A stretch of 52,826 bases of DNA, taken from the NCBI GenBank assembly GCA_964564845.1, contig CAZMCN010000002.1, positions 1 through 52,826 of the forward strand, given 5' to 3'. The notes beneath the pieces are model-generated. The model searched no databases. It had not been told where the DNA came from and worked only from the letters and a program-made list of their open reading frames with translations. A program made the position numbers and the translations under genes. Shown here piece by piece: positions 1-8,399 of this stretch. Each line of letters opens with the position of its first letter. Positions within the stretch are counted from its first letter, which is position 1. Origin of the DNA: CAYXPG01 sp964564845. GTDB lineage: Bacteria > Planctomycetota > Phycisphaerae > Sedimentisphaerales > Anaerobacaceae.

Positions 1-402
1 GGCCGGAGTAGCCATTGCTTTTTTCAACCTCCAACTATGGATGGGACATCCTCCCGACTGCACGTCCTCGATGTACTACAGTACGCCTCCGTGCGGCGGA
101 CAAATTACGCCTTGTACTGACCCGAAACTCCGCGCAAAAGGGGTCTGAGACCCCGATCAATTCCTAAAAAGAGCGATTTGTTGTAAAAGATACAGATAAT
201 CTCTTGACTTAATTGCTTTTCTTAAATATAATTCATCCAGTTTTAATAATGGACACCGCAGGGCAGGCGGAATGCTCGTTAGTCCTCAAGGCCGTTCGCG
301 GAGGCTCACATCCGACTACAAACCGCTTGCTGTTTTAGGCTGGTTTCCGAAGTGTGATTTTATGTAAATATGAACAGTTATTTTGAAAAAGGGGATTAGA
401 AA
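1..402. other. Non-coding stretch upstream of the HNH gene
   Basis: No convincing gene is visible here on either strand. There is a short perfect palindrome at 140-154 (GGGGTC-TGA-GACCCC) without a T-tract. A purine-rich segment (AAAAAGGGG) just before position 403 can serve as the ribosome binding site of the following gene. Nothing else is recognised. Confidence 0.5.
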
Positions 403-875
403 TTGGCAAAACGAAAAAAGGTGCCGGGCAAAACAGAGGTAGAGGTTTTGACAAAGAGCCGTCGCAGGTGTTGTTTATGCTTTGCTCTGGAACGTGACTT
501 AGACATTAAACAGGGTCAAATAGACCATATTGACGGCAATACTCAAAATAATGTTTTTGATAATTTGGCCTTTTTATGCCTTAACCACCATGACCAAAAG
601 GGTACCAGAACAAGTCAGAGCAAAGGCTTGAAGCAAGACGAAGTTAAACAATACAGAAATGAGTTATACTTACATCTTGCAGATTGGGGCTTTGAGGATG
701 ACAGGGAGAATTTCTTGCGATATTTGGCGGCACAGGTAGATATTGAGCACATGGCAAAATCTGCTCTTCGTATTGCTTCGCGATTTTCATGGCATGGAGA
801 AAGTATAGCTACAGAAGCTCTTACTCAGGCAGAAATCGAATATATTGATAGTGACTTGATTATTCCCTTGCTAGG
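403..875 (+). pseudogene. HNH endonuclease-like gene, 5' part, interrupted by the prophage
   Basis: The gene starts with TTG at 403 after an AAAAAGGGG ribosome binding site. The product has the zinc-type HNH layout: C23-x2-C26, D41-H42 followed by N54, then C59 and H62-H63, in an N-terminal nuclease module of about 70 residues. Such nucleases cut DNA and are common in restriction and other defence loci. The frame runs on to a stop at 928-930, but the last 18 codons are prophage DNA. Host sequence stops at the target duplication (871-875). The true 3' end is at 36060-36230; joining 403-875 to 36065-36230 restores an open frame of 212 codons. The present 175-residue product keeps the whole HNH module, so it could still be active. 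The exact family is not known to me. Confidence 0.85.
871..875. repeat. Target-site duplication, left copy (CTAGG)
   Basis: CTAGG at 871-875 recurs at 36060-36064, directly outside the TGTA...TACA termini. Five base pairs is the duplication size made by Mu-type transposases. The apparent match extends to nine bases only because the host sequence after the right copy also begins TGTA. Confidence 0.9.
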
Positions 876-922
876 TGTAGTGTTGGCCTCAAAGTGGCAT
901 AAATTATATGGAAGTGGCACAG
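876..922 (+). promoter_or_regulatory. Prophage left terminus with two transposase-binding motifs
   Basis: The element begins TGTAGTG. The motif AAGTGGCATAA lies at 892-902 (16 bp in) and AAGTGGCACAG at 912-922, 20 bp apart. The same motif in inverted orientation occurs at the right end, so these are the probable end sites bound by the MuA-like transposase. A weaker match (TTAGCGGCAAA) near 964 could be a third site. A role in transpososome assembly is inferred from Mu. Confidence 0.8.
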
Positions 923-1012
923 GTTTTTAGCGCAGAAAACAACCGCCCGACCATTTTTTGTCGTTAGCGGCAAACCTTTTTAATAGATTTTTAAATAACC
1001 CTTAAAATATTG

Positions 1013-2293
1013 TTACAACTTACCTCTTTTGCATTCGAATTTTTTTCGGCCTAACTTTGTCGGCAGGCCACAACAAAAGTCGGGGCATTTATAACCGCCG
1101 TTGCAGATTTTGCACGCCATTCTGCGTCTGATATATTCGTTTTGGTCAACCATTTCATCCAGACGATTTAATTTTTTCATCTTAGCTTTGGCGGTTTCGT
1201 AACCGAGTACAATCTGTTCGATAGTAAGAACCGGCTCTGTTTTTTTCATTGGCCTGAACTCTTCTGGCATAAAGTATTCTTTTATCAACCTACTAACCGA
1301 CTTTTGGCTGAATAAGTTTATTAATTTTTTACGTGCTACTTTTGGACTTATAGATTTTGGGGTATAAAGCCGGTAGGCAAGAGTTGATTTAAAAAAGTGC
1401 CTACAAGTTACGCTGGAATGAATATAGATTTTACCTGGGTGTTCTTTGTGCTGTAGTTGCGCCTTCATCGACCATTCCAAGCCTTCATTGCCGGACTTTC
1501 CAAGCGATAAATCAGCACCGCCTAAAGCGTCCCACCTTTTCTTGCTAATCATCCAAGCATCGCCATCGGCAAAACATAGACTTTGGGCGATAAGCGGCCT
1601 GTGTTTTTTTGGTAGAGCAGCACGGCGTTTGCAGGCGTTAAGTTTATTGTCGAGAACATAGAAAACAATCTCTTTGGCTTCGTCTGATTCTTTTTGAGAA
1701 CGCAAAACAGCAGCGCCTATATTGACGGGATTCGCAATCGTTTTAAGTTTCAAGTCCCACGCTGAACTCATCCGGCAATGAGCAGGGCAAAAGAACAGAA
1801 ATTTGCCTTCTGCAACAACAGCGGCTTTATTCAGACAGGCACGCCGCCCTATAGGTTCTTCGTTCTGTAAAACTTTAACTTTCGGGTTTTCAACCACTCC
1901 ATAATTATAACCGTCAAGAACTACGATAATTTCAATCTCTCCGGAAGCGGTTGAAAGTAAGTTTTCTATCGTATTATTCAACTGCTTTTCTTCCGTAGCC
2001 GTTATAATTACGGTAGTCAAAACCCGCCGCACCGCTTTTTCGTTTGCAAGTAAATTGCCCCTATAGATTTTAAGTTCATGCCTGTCACGAACATAGTTCC
2101 TCTTGTTCAATTCTTGTGGTTCTATCCGTTTCCTGCCAAGCCCCTTTTTGTTTAATGTTTTGCCATCCCAATTTCCACGGCAGACGTGGATACACCATTG
2201 TCGGGGTACGTACAGAGGCTTACCGTGTTCCTCTGCCATCTTCTCACAAATACCGCCTCGAAATTTTCTACAATATTCATCCCACATTTTCAC
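1013..2293 (-). CDS. Glycosyltransferase family 2-like protein with Cys-rich tail
   Basis: This 426-residue protein is the last gene of the leftward arm, about 140 bp from the phage end. From about residue 90 it shows a GT-A type nucleotide-sugar fold: a hydrophobic strand with TTVIITATEEKQLNN, then EIIVVLDG, then ACLNKAAVVAEGKFLFF. The position where a DxD metal motif would be expected reads CPAHCRM, so metal binding may be altered. A later GADLSLGKSGNEGLEWS stretch resembles the acceptor-side region of GT2 enzymes. The C-terminus has CKICNGGYKCPDFCCG, a likely metal-binding cluster. Substrate is unknown; sugar addition to a virion protein, host surface polymer or phage DNA are all possible. 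It follows the 2290-2682 gene with a 4-base overlap. Confidence 0.7.
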   Translation of the reverse strand: MKMWDEYCRKFRGGICEKMAEEHGKPLYVPRQWCIHVCRGNWDGKTLNKKGLGRKRIEPQELNKRNYVRDRHELKIYRGNLLANEKAVRRVLTTVIITATEEKQLNNTIENLLSTASGEIEIIVVLDGYNYGVVENPKVKVLQNEEPIGRRACLNKAAVVAEGKFLFFCPAHCRMSSAWDLKLKTIANPVNIGAAVLRSQKESDEAKEIVFYVLDNKLNACKRRAALPKKHRPLIAQSLCFADGDAWMISKKRWDALGGADLSLGKSGNEGLEWSMKAQLQHKEHPGKIYIHSSVTCRHFFKSTLAYRLYTPKSISPKVARKKLINLFSQKSVSRLIKEYFMPEEFRPMKKTEPVLTIEQIVLGYETAKAKMKKLNRLDEMVDQNEYIRRRMACKICNGGYKCPDFCCGLPTKLGRKKFECKRGKL

Positions 2294-2682
2294 GGGAAAT
2301 TAGTTCCGTCCGTATAAATAACAACATCAATATCGTCTGTGTCAAACTCCAATAAACATTCCATTCCTATATCACTTCCTGTATGCTGTTGTAGGTAACA
2401 TTCGTAGCCAGTATAGTCGGGGTGACAATTTTCAATAAGATTGCTTGTTACATCTGCTATTTTATTGCTGTCCGAATCCTCAATATCGTCCCCACTCTTA
2501 GCATTGTCGATAAAGTCTTGACTGCAATTTATAACACGCATAACACCGGCAGCAGTTCCCGCACCCCAATTACCATAATCAAACGACCAAACTTCCGCAG
2601 TTTCGCTGGCCGCTCCTACGATATTTATAGTTTCACCAATTACCGGTTCGTGCTCACCATTTGCATACCAAAAACAAATCAT
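2290..2682 (-). CDS. Unknown small acidic phage protein
   Basis: This 130-residue protein is not recognised. I place the start at 2682 because AGGAG sits about six bases upstream; an earlier in-frame ATG at 2703 would overlap the protease gene. The sequence is acidic and soluble, with several Cys residues in the second half and no signal peptide or membrane segment. It lies between the trypsin-like protease gene and the glycosyltransferase gene in the distal leftward operon, and its stop overlaps the next start by four bases. A role linked to the protease or to the glycosyltransferase is possible from position only. Confidence 0.65.
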   Translation of the reverse strand: MICFWYANGEHEPVIGETINIVGAASETAEVWSFDYGNWGAGTAAGVMRVINCSQDFIDNAKSGDDIEDSDSNKIADVTSNLIENCHPDYTGYECYLQQHTGSDIGMECLLEFDTDDIDVVIYTDGTNFP

Positions 2683-2690
2683 TCTTTCTC

Positions 2691-4181
2691 CTATGTCCAA
2701 CAACAGTCACATCCTATGTCAAACTCAGTTCGATGCGGAGCCAAGCCGAGACCGTCACTCCAATAGTAACCAGTCCAAAAACCGTTCCCATACGTGCAGT
2801 TATCACGCCATCGTTCCCACTCCCATCCCATCATGTAATAACAACCGTTATAAGTGTTGTCCCTTACGTAAATAAAATCTTTGCAAGCCAAAATAGCAGC
2901 TTCCTCGCATTCTCCATCTTCAAGCCAAGTGGCACACCTTGTGTCAAAAATCCACTTCTTGAACTCGTTAACGTGGACGTGCAAAAACGGCGGGTCTTCG
3001 TCTAAGTCCCAATAGTCTGGTAATATACAACGACAGTCCGGCCATACCGGCTCTTGCACTACAGGCGGTCTCTGGCAGCACGTTTCACAGATATATAAAA
3101 CACCGTCTATTATGCGGTGTAGTAAGTGTCCATAAGTCGGCCTGAATCCTATTGGTACGTCTGTTCCTATGCCGCTTCCGGACTCTGAACAAAAAGTAAA
3201 AGATAAAGCATCAACAACATCCCCTATATGGTTCGCAAGTGTAAATTGTCCGTCCCACGTCCCCGCAAATAACAAGCCCACAGCGTTCATATCCGAAGGG
3301 TCAAATATCACCGAGCCGGAATCACCGCCTGCCGAAAACCTACCATAATCCCAATCGGTTTCGATAAGTAGCTGGTCGATAAACACGGCAGCGCCTACGC
3401 TATACTCCACTTCAACATCAAAATTAAAAGAGAGTACCCATCCCTGCGTATATTCCGTTGTTCTGCCTACCTTCGCAACCAATAGGGGCAGTTGGTCAAA
3501 AGTCCAGTCCCTCAAGTCTTTCGTGCCCTGAATCTCGTAATCATAATTCATAATCGCAGTCGAACCGTCCGCCTGCGTATCTATATCGCATAGAGCCGCA
3601 TCAACCAAATTGTCACCGCCCACAAAATCGATAAAAACATAACTATCTAAGTCGCCGATTTTATCGGCGACAGTTCCTCCGTCAGCAACTCCAGGCTGGT
3701 ATATATCATCACCATTGTCCACGTTGTTGGAGTTGGCCAAAACGTGATTATTTGACAGGATATATTTCGTACTGTCTTTGCATACTACCGAGCCGAGCGT
3801 ACCCGCCGACATTGCGTAATGTCCTATCGAAACCCCTGCCAGTGCTGGTCTATATTTATCGGCATAAGAAAACGCTTCCATCATCGGGCGTTCAGTAACA
3901 ATAATCTCCAAAAAACCATCATCCTCTGGCCTCTCTCGTAATTTCAATCCCTCTAAGTGTCTGTGTGAATCCAGTTTCTTTGTTGACCACATAGCTATTG
4001 CAAACCGATGCCCTTTATCATAACCCTTGTCGCCTTCTTTCAAAAATATCAATCCGCAGCCGTGAACTTTTGATTGTTTTTTCTCGACACGAACAGATTT
4101 ATTGATTTCGACACGAAGCCGTTGCCGGTATTTGTCGGCTATGCGTTTCGCCTTTTCGTAATTTTTACGGCCACCCTTCAT
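2691..4181 (-). CDS. Trypsin-like (S1 fold) serine protease of the phage fibre region
   Basis: The start at 4181 is chosen because GAGGAGG precedes it and the ATG overlaps the upstream stop (TAATG). In the 496-residue product a chymotrypsin-type catalytic triad can be read: H146 in LSNNHVLAN, D194 in NLVDAALCD and S288 in SAGGDSGSV. The first 100 residues are basic and have no signal peptide. The C-terminal 120 residues are rich in Cys and Trp (CETCC, CDCCW), suggesting a metal-bound or disulfide-bonded module. The gene sits among fibre-like genes, so it may act in the virion, cutting host surface proteins or maturing a fibre. S1-fold proteases are unusual in tailed phages, whose proteases are mostly of the prohead type. 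Confidence 0.8.
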   Translation of the reverse strand: MKGGRKNYEKAKRIADKYRQRLRVEINKSVRVEKKQSKVHGCGLIFLKEGDKGYDKGHRFAIAMWSTKKLDSHRHLEGLKLRERPEDDGFLEIIVTERPMMEAFSYADKYRPALAGVSIGHYAMSAGTLGSVVCKDSTKYILSNNHVLANSNNVDNGDDIYQPGVADGGTVADKIGDLDSYVFIDFVGGDNLVDAALCDIDTQADGSTAIMNYDYEIQGTKDLRDWTFDQLPLLVAKVGRTTEYTQGWVLSFNFDVEVEYSVGAAVFIDQLLIETDWDYGRFSAGGDSGSVIFDPSDMNAVGLLFAGTWDGQFTLANHIGDVVDALSFTFCSESGSGIGTDVPIGFRPTYGHLLHRIIDGVLYICETCCQRPPVVQEPVWPDCRCILPDYWDLDEDPPFLHVHVNEFKKWIFDTRCATWLEDGECEEAAILACKDFIYVRDNTYNGCYYMMGWEWERWRDNCTYGNGFWTGYYWSDGLGLAPHRTEFDIGCDCCWT

Positions 4182-4846
4182 TATGCCTCCTCTGTCCAAG
4201 TGCCGTACTTCGATATTGTCGCCCAGTCCCCGTTTGAGTCGGCTACCAACATTAAACATTCACCGATAGCGTTCGCTGTTTTATACTTGTTGGCGGTCTG
4301 GCCGCTGTCATCCCTGATTGTTGCAGAACCAGGGTCAACTCGTAATTCCTGCGCTGCCTGTACGGCAAAGGCAAACTTCGTCCCCGCCGGTGCTGAAGCT
4401 GGCAGGGTAAGCGTAATTGCTCCGCTTGCCCCCAAATTGGAATGCGCTGTTCCGGTTTCCGCTACTGTAAGCGTGTCGTTGGCGGTATGTTCTTCGATTT
4501 CCGACCATTCTTCACAATCCCTCGATACGTTAAACCAGTCGAGCGATTTCCATACGCCATCGTCTTTTGTAACCCAGAACATCCATCCATCCTTCAATCG
4601 GGGGACAACTTCGTCAAGGTTGTAATCGCCGTGTATATTCGGATAAACATCAACCTCTTCTCCGGCCGCGTCACGGTCAAGGTAGCAAACAATTTTTGTG
4701 TCCGATGGTGCATCGGTTTTACAAAACGCCTTACGGTACCCCTCATACCTGACAGCTTTGGTTATTTGTATGCTCTCTGGGGACTGCAACTGTTCATTTT
4801 TGGCCGCAATCCTGATTTGGTGTATTTTGTCATCCGTGACACTCAA
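4181..4846 (-). CDS. Tail fibre-like protein
   Basis: The product has 221 residues. The start is TTG at 4846, supported by AGGAGG eight bases upstream. The N-terminal half is a mixed region (IRIAAKNEQLQSPESIQITK...). The C-terminal half, from about residue 120, is rich in Thr, Ala and Gly with alternating beta-type repeats (TLTVAETGT, AITLTLPASAPAGTKFAF), as in phage fibre or capsid-decorating domains. It is followed by the protease gene with overlapping stop and start codons and preceded three bases upstream by the LamG/FN3 gene. A structural role at the tail is inferred from composition and neighbours; I recognise no named family. Confidence 0.6.
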   Translation of the reverse strand: MSVTDDKIHQIRIAAKNEQLQSPESIQITKAVRYEGYRKAFCKTDAPSDTKIVCYLDRDAAGEEVDVYPNIHGDYNLDEVVPRLKDGWMFWVTKDDGVWKSLDWFNVSRDCEEWSEIEEHTANDTLTVAETGTAHSNLGASGAITLTLPASAPAGTKFAFAVQAAQELRVDPGSATIRDDSGQTANKYKTANAIGECLMLVADSNGDWATISKYGTWTEEA

Positions 4847-4849
4847 GGG

Positions 4850-6214
4850 TCAGACCTCCTGATAGCTTATTTGCAGTCCTGTAATCGCAGCAGGTCCTTG
4901 CGAATCCGCAAAGTCGGCTGCGTAGTTCGTGTTTTGAGATTCGCCTGCTGCGGTCCTGTAGCTGCGAACACAAAAACGATACATCTGTCCGTGGCTCAAA
5001 GCACCTGAGGTCCAGCTGAATTCACCGTTGCGCCCCAGCATATAAGGAATCGTATCGTCCGGGCTCTCAAAGTCAAATCCCGACCCAGAGTCCATATAGA
5101 TTTTGAAACCTGTCGGCTCGATCTCTTCGCCGGTCGGAGTGTATCGCCATCGTATCTTGAATTTTGCCCCCGCCAGTTTTTCTATCGTCAAATCGTCCGG
5201 CGGATTCGGTGTACTGCCCACCATGTCCCCGTTCTCGTCAATTGCTATTATAAGGGCAGGCGAATCCTCGCTCTCTAATCCACAAGGACGGACCTGCCTG
5301 CGGATATAGTGCCATATCGTATTTGGCGGAAGGTCCTGGTCGTTTACCTGTACCTGCGAATCGTCAATGCCCATCACGGCCTGAACATTGTCATAATCCA
5401 TATTACCGTCCTGTCCCCGATAAACTCTGTGGTAAATTCCCAGCTCCTGACCATCACCACCATTATAAACCCAATCCATTTCATCATCGGTCAACTGGCG
5501 ATTGTATAATGCAATTTCATCAAAATCACCCTCCCAACCATTGCCAAATAAATTATTAAGCCACAATATTAAGTCTGAGCCAGAAGCAACATTGATTGTC
5601 CCTACTGCCGTTCCGGTCTTAACAAAATTTTTATATGATAAATTATCAAGACCAACAGTGCCGGTTTTCAAGGTCGCTGTTTGGGCAGAATTATCATAAT
5701 TGATTGCAACAAAATACGTTGTCCCTGCGTTATGAACTCCACTGTCACCAGCCCAATAATTTCTCTTATCCGCATCGCCACTGCCATCAACTGAAATATA
5801 AAAGAATGGACGAATTGTAGGACCAGAACCTAAAACCGACCCAAGATGATAACTTCGTCCACCAACTCCAACTTCATTCGAAGTACCTTTAGCTAAAATA
5901 TCTTTGTTTTCCGTGGCGGGTACTTTTTGCCGTGCCCAATAACAAAAACACAAATCACCGGTTATGCTCAAAGCGTCATAGTGCGGAACTGAGCTAAAGA
6001 CAAGCCCACCTTCCTCGTCACCTTCAACGAGAAATTGTCTTTCAAGGTTTGCGTGTGCAGCGGCTATGGAAAATGTGTTTGTATCTACTTCGCCTTCGTC
6101 GCCGTATGCCGTACCGTGAGTACCAACTTCATTGATAATAACACTATTGGCAGTATTATCATTGAGCTTTAGGTATAAAACCAAATTGTCGAATCCAGGC
6201 GGAACCGCTGCCAT
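4850..6214 (-). CDS. LamG/concanavalin-fold plus fibronectin-III phage protein, probable receptor-binding protein
   Basis: This protein has 454 residues. The first 250 look like a LamG/concanavalin-type lectin domain: LVLYLKLNDN at the start, LCFCYWARQ in the middle and GDFDEIALYNRQLTDDE near the end, the usual closing strand of such domains. Residues about 330-440 look like a fibronectin type III domain (PPDDLTIEKLAG, FKIRWRYTPTG, YRFCVRSYRTAAGES). Lectin-like domains on phage fibres bind host glycans. The ATG overlaps the preceding stop by one base (TAATG). Host bacteria of this style encode LamG proteins themselves, so the domain may have been acquired from a host. Confidence 0.75.
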   Translation of the reverse strand: MAAVPPGFDNLVLYLKLNDNTANSVIINEVGTHGTAYGDEGEVDTNTFSIAAAHANLERQFLVEGDEEGGLVFSSVPHYDALSITGDLCFCYWARQKVPATENKDILAKGTSNEVGVGGRSYHLGSVLGSGPTIRPFFYISVDGSGDADKRNYWAGDSGVHNAGTTYFVAINYDNSAQTATLKTGTVGLDNLSYKNFVKTGTAVGTINVASGSDLILWLNNLFGNGWEGDFDEIALYNRQLTDDEMDWVYNGGDGQELGIYHRVYRGQDGNMDYDNVQAVMGIDDSQVQVNDQDLPPNTIWHYIRRQVRPCGLESEDSPALIIAIDENGDMVGSTPNPPDDLTIEKLAGAKFKIRWRYTPTGEEIEPTGFKIYMDSGSGFDFESPDDTIPYMLGRNGEFSWTSGALSHGQMYRFCVRSYRTAAGESQNTNYAADFADSQGPAAITGLQISYQEV

Positions 6215-6462
6215 TATCCGACTCCCATTGAAACAGGACTGTAATCTTTGTCGAACTTCGCACTATCAACAACCGATTTCACTCCATTCTTATCAACCAG
6301 CCATTGGCCATTCGACAGGACAAAATCTTTTACTTCATCTGTGTCTGTCATAAAAACACCGGACTTCTGGTCGAGCCTAACCCCACCAGGATAAGGTTTT
6401 TTACTTTCCTGAAAACGGTTAGCGTCCACCGTATCGCCTAACTTATCTTTATATTCAGCCAT
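6214..6462 (-). CDS. Small unknown phage protein of the fibre cluster
   Basis: This 82-residue protein is not recognised. It is hydrophilic, has no signal or membrane segment and contains a repeated type of surface motif (FVLSNGQWLVDKNGVK). The gene is in the leftward cluster, with its stop fused to the start of the LamG/FN3 gene, so the two are probably translationally coupled. A small fibre-connector or chaperone role would fit but is only inference. Confidence 0.6.
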   Translation of the reverse strand: MAEYKDKLGDTVDANRFQESKKPYPGGVRLDQKSGVFMTDTDEVKDFVLSNGQWLVDKNGVKSVVDSAKFDKDYSPVSMGVG

Positions 6463-6488
6463 GATTTGTTGTCGTTCTTCGCCGAATC

Positions 6489-6872
6489 TTATTCATCGAA
6501 TAGATAACCGAACACATCGATGGTAGCGGTGACATCGGCCGTCGCTCCGGTAACCGGTTTAATGCCGAACTCATCGCCGGCGTCGAAGATGGTGTACTTT
6601 GCGTTATTACCCTCAATGACCATGTAATCGGTCGTTGCCGTCATGCTCGACAGATCAACCGCATTCTTCCAGGTATCGGCGTTTGCACCATCACCTAAAT
6701 CAAAGTCCGTTCCGCCGGCCAGGCTTCCCGATGGATTCCTCGGAACGCAGTGGGTGATAATACATTTTTGGCCTTCTGGAACCTTAAAGAGGATGGTTTT
6801 GCCATCGCCGTTTTGTAATTCTACGCCGGTTTTAGTGGTCAAGCGACTTAATACATTCTGGTCCAAATCCAT
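6489..6872 (-). CDS. Small beta-rich structural protein, fibre or decoration type
   Basis: This 127-residue protein begins MDLDQNVLSRL, with a GGAG-type ribosome binding site just upstream on the minus strand. It is rich in Gly, Thr and Asp and shows beta-rich composition (TILFKVPEGQKCIITHCV, TADVTATIDVFGYLF) typical of small virion proteins. There is no membrane segment. It lies between the 82-residue gene and the fibre-like gene at 6883-7425. I do not recognise a named family. Confidence 0.6.
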   Translation of the reverse strand: MDLDQNVLSRLTTKTGVELQNGDGKTILFKVPEGQKCIITHCVPRNPSGSLAGGTDFDLGDGANADTWKNAVDLSSMTATTDYMVIEGNNAKYTIFDAGDEFGIKPVTGATADVTATIDVFGYLFDE

Positions 6873-6882
6873 TTTTCACTCC

Positions 6883-7425
6883 TTATGAAATTACTACCTC
6901 GTTATCTTTACACACGACTTCATTGTTTTTACACACAACATTGTCCGGTGTGAGATTTGTAAAAAGCTGCAGGAACGACTGCCCTCGCAGGTCCCGCACA
7001 TCGGTAATATCGCCGTCGCTGTCAACGTCAATCTCTGCAAGTTTCATATGGTCCGCTACGGGCCAGCCGTTGCCGTCGATATCGCTGCCGATAGTGTTAT
7101 CCCCATTGAGCCAGACACAAGTCGTATCGTTATCGGTCGGGTTGACATTGCTGCCTGGCGTATAGGTTTTGACCTCGCCCTTATAAAGGTACTTACCGCC
7201 CCGAACGTTAAATGTCGATGTTGTCGGGCAGTACACCCCCAGCGCCCCTGCCCAGGCCAGGGCGTTGACTATTCCCCAGAGAAACTTTACGTATTCGGTT
7301 ATGAAGTTGTCGTTATTGTCCGTGATTAATTCGATGCCGAAGTTCTTAATATCGGTGAGCATATCGGCCTCAGGCGGATAGCCGCCCTCCATATTTGTTC
7401 CTGCCGTGTAACCTGACCGTGTCAT
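6883..7425 (-). CDS. Tail fibre/baseplate-type protein
   Basis: This 180-residue protein has a phage-fibre style middle section (TSTFNVRGGKYLYKGEVKTY, then NPTDNDTTCVWLNGD, then KLAEIDVDSDGDITDVRDLR) seen in many tail fibre or upper baseplate proteins, where a described quantity is wrapped in beta strands. The C-terminus has an imperfect internal repeat (VVCKNNEVVCKDNEVV). It heads the virion-type part of the leftward arm, directly after the regulatory genes. Assignment rests on composition and context. Confidence 0.6.
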   Translation of the reverse strand: MTRSGYTAGTNMEGGYPPEADMLTDIKNFGIELITDNNDNFITEYVKFLWGIVNALAWAGALGVYCPTTSTFNVRGGKYLYKGEVKTYTPGSNVNPTDNDTTCVWLNGDNTIGSDIDGNGWPVADHMKLAEIDVDSDGDITDVRDLRGQSFLQLFTNLTPDNVVCKNNEVVCKDNEVVIS

Positions 7426-7426
7426 T

Positions 7427-7753
7427 TTATTGCTTCCTTAATTCAATAATTTTGTTTTGTAATTCCATCCATTCGCCGAACAACAATTCTTTTTGCTCGT
7501 CACCTGCAGTCTTCATTTTTTTACGCAGCTCGCGTGCCTGCTCTCTCAAGGCATCTATCGCCTTTTTCTTGTCAACCGGCAGTTCCACCGGCCGCTTTTG
7601 TTTTACCGGTTTTTGTTTTTGCTCTCGTCTCTCTCGTCTCTCTTTGATGTCCAGCAGGGCCAACTGATTCGCCTCGAACTCGTCAAAGCCGGCCTCGAGT
7701 TGTCGTATTGCAGCTCGCTCCTCGTATTCGTAATCATCAGCTATTGCTCCCAT
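7427..7753 (-). CDS. Unknown charged helical phage protein
   Basis: This 108-residue protein is almost entirely helical and charged, with coiled-coil character in ERRERREQKQKP and IDALREQARELRKKMK. It has no signal or membrane segment. Its start overlaps the end of the upstream gene (7737-8015) by 17 bases and its stop lies one base before the fibre-like gene, so it is part of one leftward transcript. Function unknown. Confidence 0.6.
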   Translation of the reverse strand: MGAIADDYEYEERAAIRQLEAGFDEFEANQLALLDIKERRERREQKQKPVKQKRPVELPVDKKKAIDALREQARELRKKMKTAGDEQKELLFGEWMELQNKIIELRKQ

Positions 7754-8015
7754 CTTTTTTCCGAGGTACCATGCACAAATCGCTTATCACTATTTTCAAA
7801 TCCAGTTTTTTCGCCAGCACCACAAGCTGTGCCATAGTTATCTCGACGTCCTTGCCGTCCGGCCAGTCTAAAGGCAGCGTAAAGCCCAGCCCGAGGTGAC
7901 GGTATGCCCCATCGGCAAAGCCTTTAGCATTCATTGCCTCGGAAATCTGCCTGTCCAATTCCATCCTTTTGGCCGGCATTATCTCAATCGAAACTATCTC
8001 GTTTTCATCGCTCAT
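7737..8015 (-). CDS. Unknown small phage protein
   Basis: The product is 92 residues when started at the ATG at 8015, one base after the stop of the upstream gene; a longer version from 8039 would overlap that gene. It has mixed alpha/beta character and no recognised motif (RQISEAMNAKGF, KDVEITMAQLVVLAKKL). It is in the stretch between the Gam/GemA regulatory genes and the virion-type genes, where Mu-like phages usually keep small early accessory genes. Confidence 0.6.
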   Translation of the reverse strand: MSDENEIVSIEIMPAKRMELDRQISEAMNAKGFADGAYRHLGLGFTLPLDWPDGKDVEITMAQLVVLAKKLDLKIVISDLCMVPRKKDGSNS

Positions 8016-8016
8016 T

Positions 8017-8397
8017 TTAACTAACCCCACACGTAGCAACTCCGCAGCATACCCTCGTTTCGAAGAGTAGACCCTGCCCTTTGGAGCCCGCTATTTTTTT
8101 TCGTTTATATGTCTCGCCGAGGATCCGTTTTGCATCGATTGCCTTCCCCTCGAGGTAATCTCTCCAGATGTCATCCTCTTTCGTAAGCCAGTATCCGTCC
8201 GTCAGTGTCGCCACGATATGCGAGCCGTTTTTGCGAAGGTATTTTACAAGGGCTCTTACATGTCGTCTTTGCGATTCGCGGCTGCCGGCGAGCCTGAGCT
8301 TCTCGGCCAATTTCGCTGCCACTATCGGCTCGGCGGCCGCTTCCAGCAGGCTCAGACACCTGGCCGCCTCTAACGTTGTTATATTTGCCTTACTCAT
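8017..8397 (-). CDS. Winged-helix-like DNA-binding protein
   Basis: This 126-residue protein has an N-terminal helical bundle that reads as a helix-turn-helix or winged helix: CLSLLEAAAEPIVAAKLAEK, then SRESQRRHVRALVKYLRKNG, then a wing-like HIVATLTDGYWLTKEDD. The C-terminal 40 residues are basic. It follows the Gam-like gene after two bases. A phage regulatory role is likely, perhaps for middle or late genes, where Mu uses Mor and C, but I see no specific similarity to those. Confidence 0.55.
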   Translation of the reverse strand: MSKANITTLEAARCLSLLEAAAEPIVAAKLAEKLRLAGSRESQRRHVRALVKYLRKNGSHIVATLTDGYWLTKEDDIWRDYLEGKAIDAKRILGETYKRKKIAGSKGQGLLFETRVCCGVATCGVS

Positions 8398-8399
8398 AT

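Noticed and set aside
871..879. Nine-base target duplication (CTAGGTGTA)
   Set aside because: The last four bases are the phage left terminus (TGTA) on one side and host sequence on the other. TG...CA ends and symmetric 16-bp site spacing support a 5-bp duplication.
2927..2936. Internal copy of AAGTGGCACA inside the protease gene
   Set aside because: It falls in coding sequence, isolated from the other sites, and is most likely chance.
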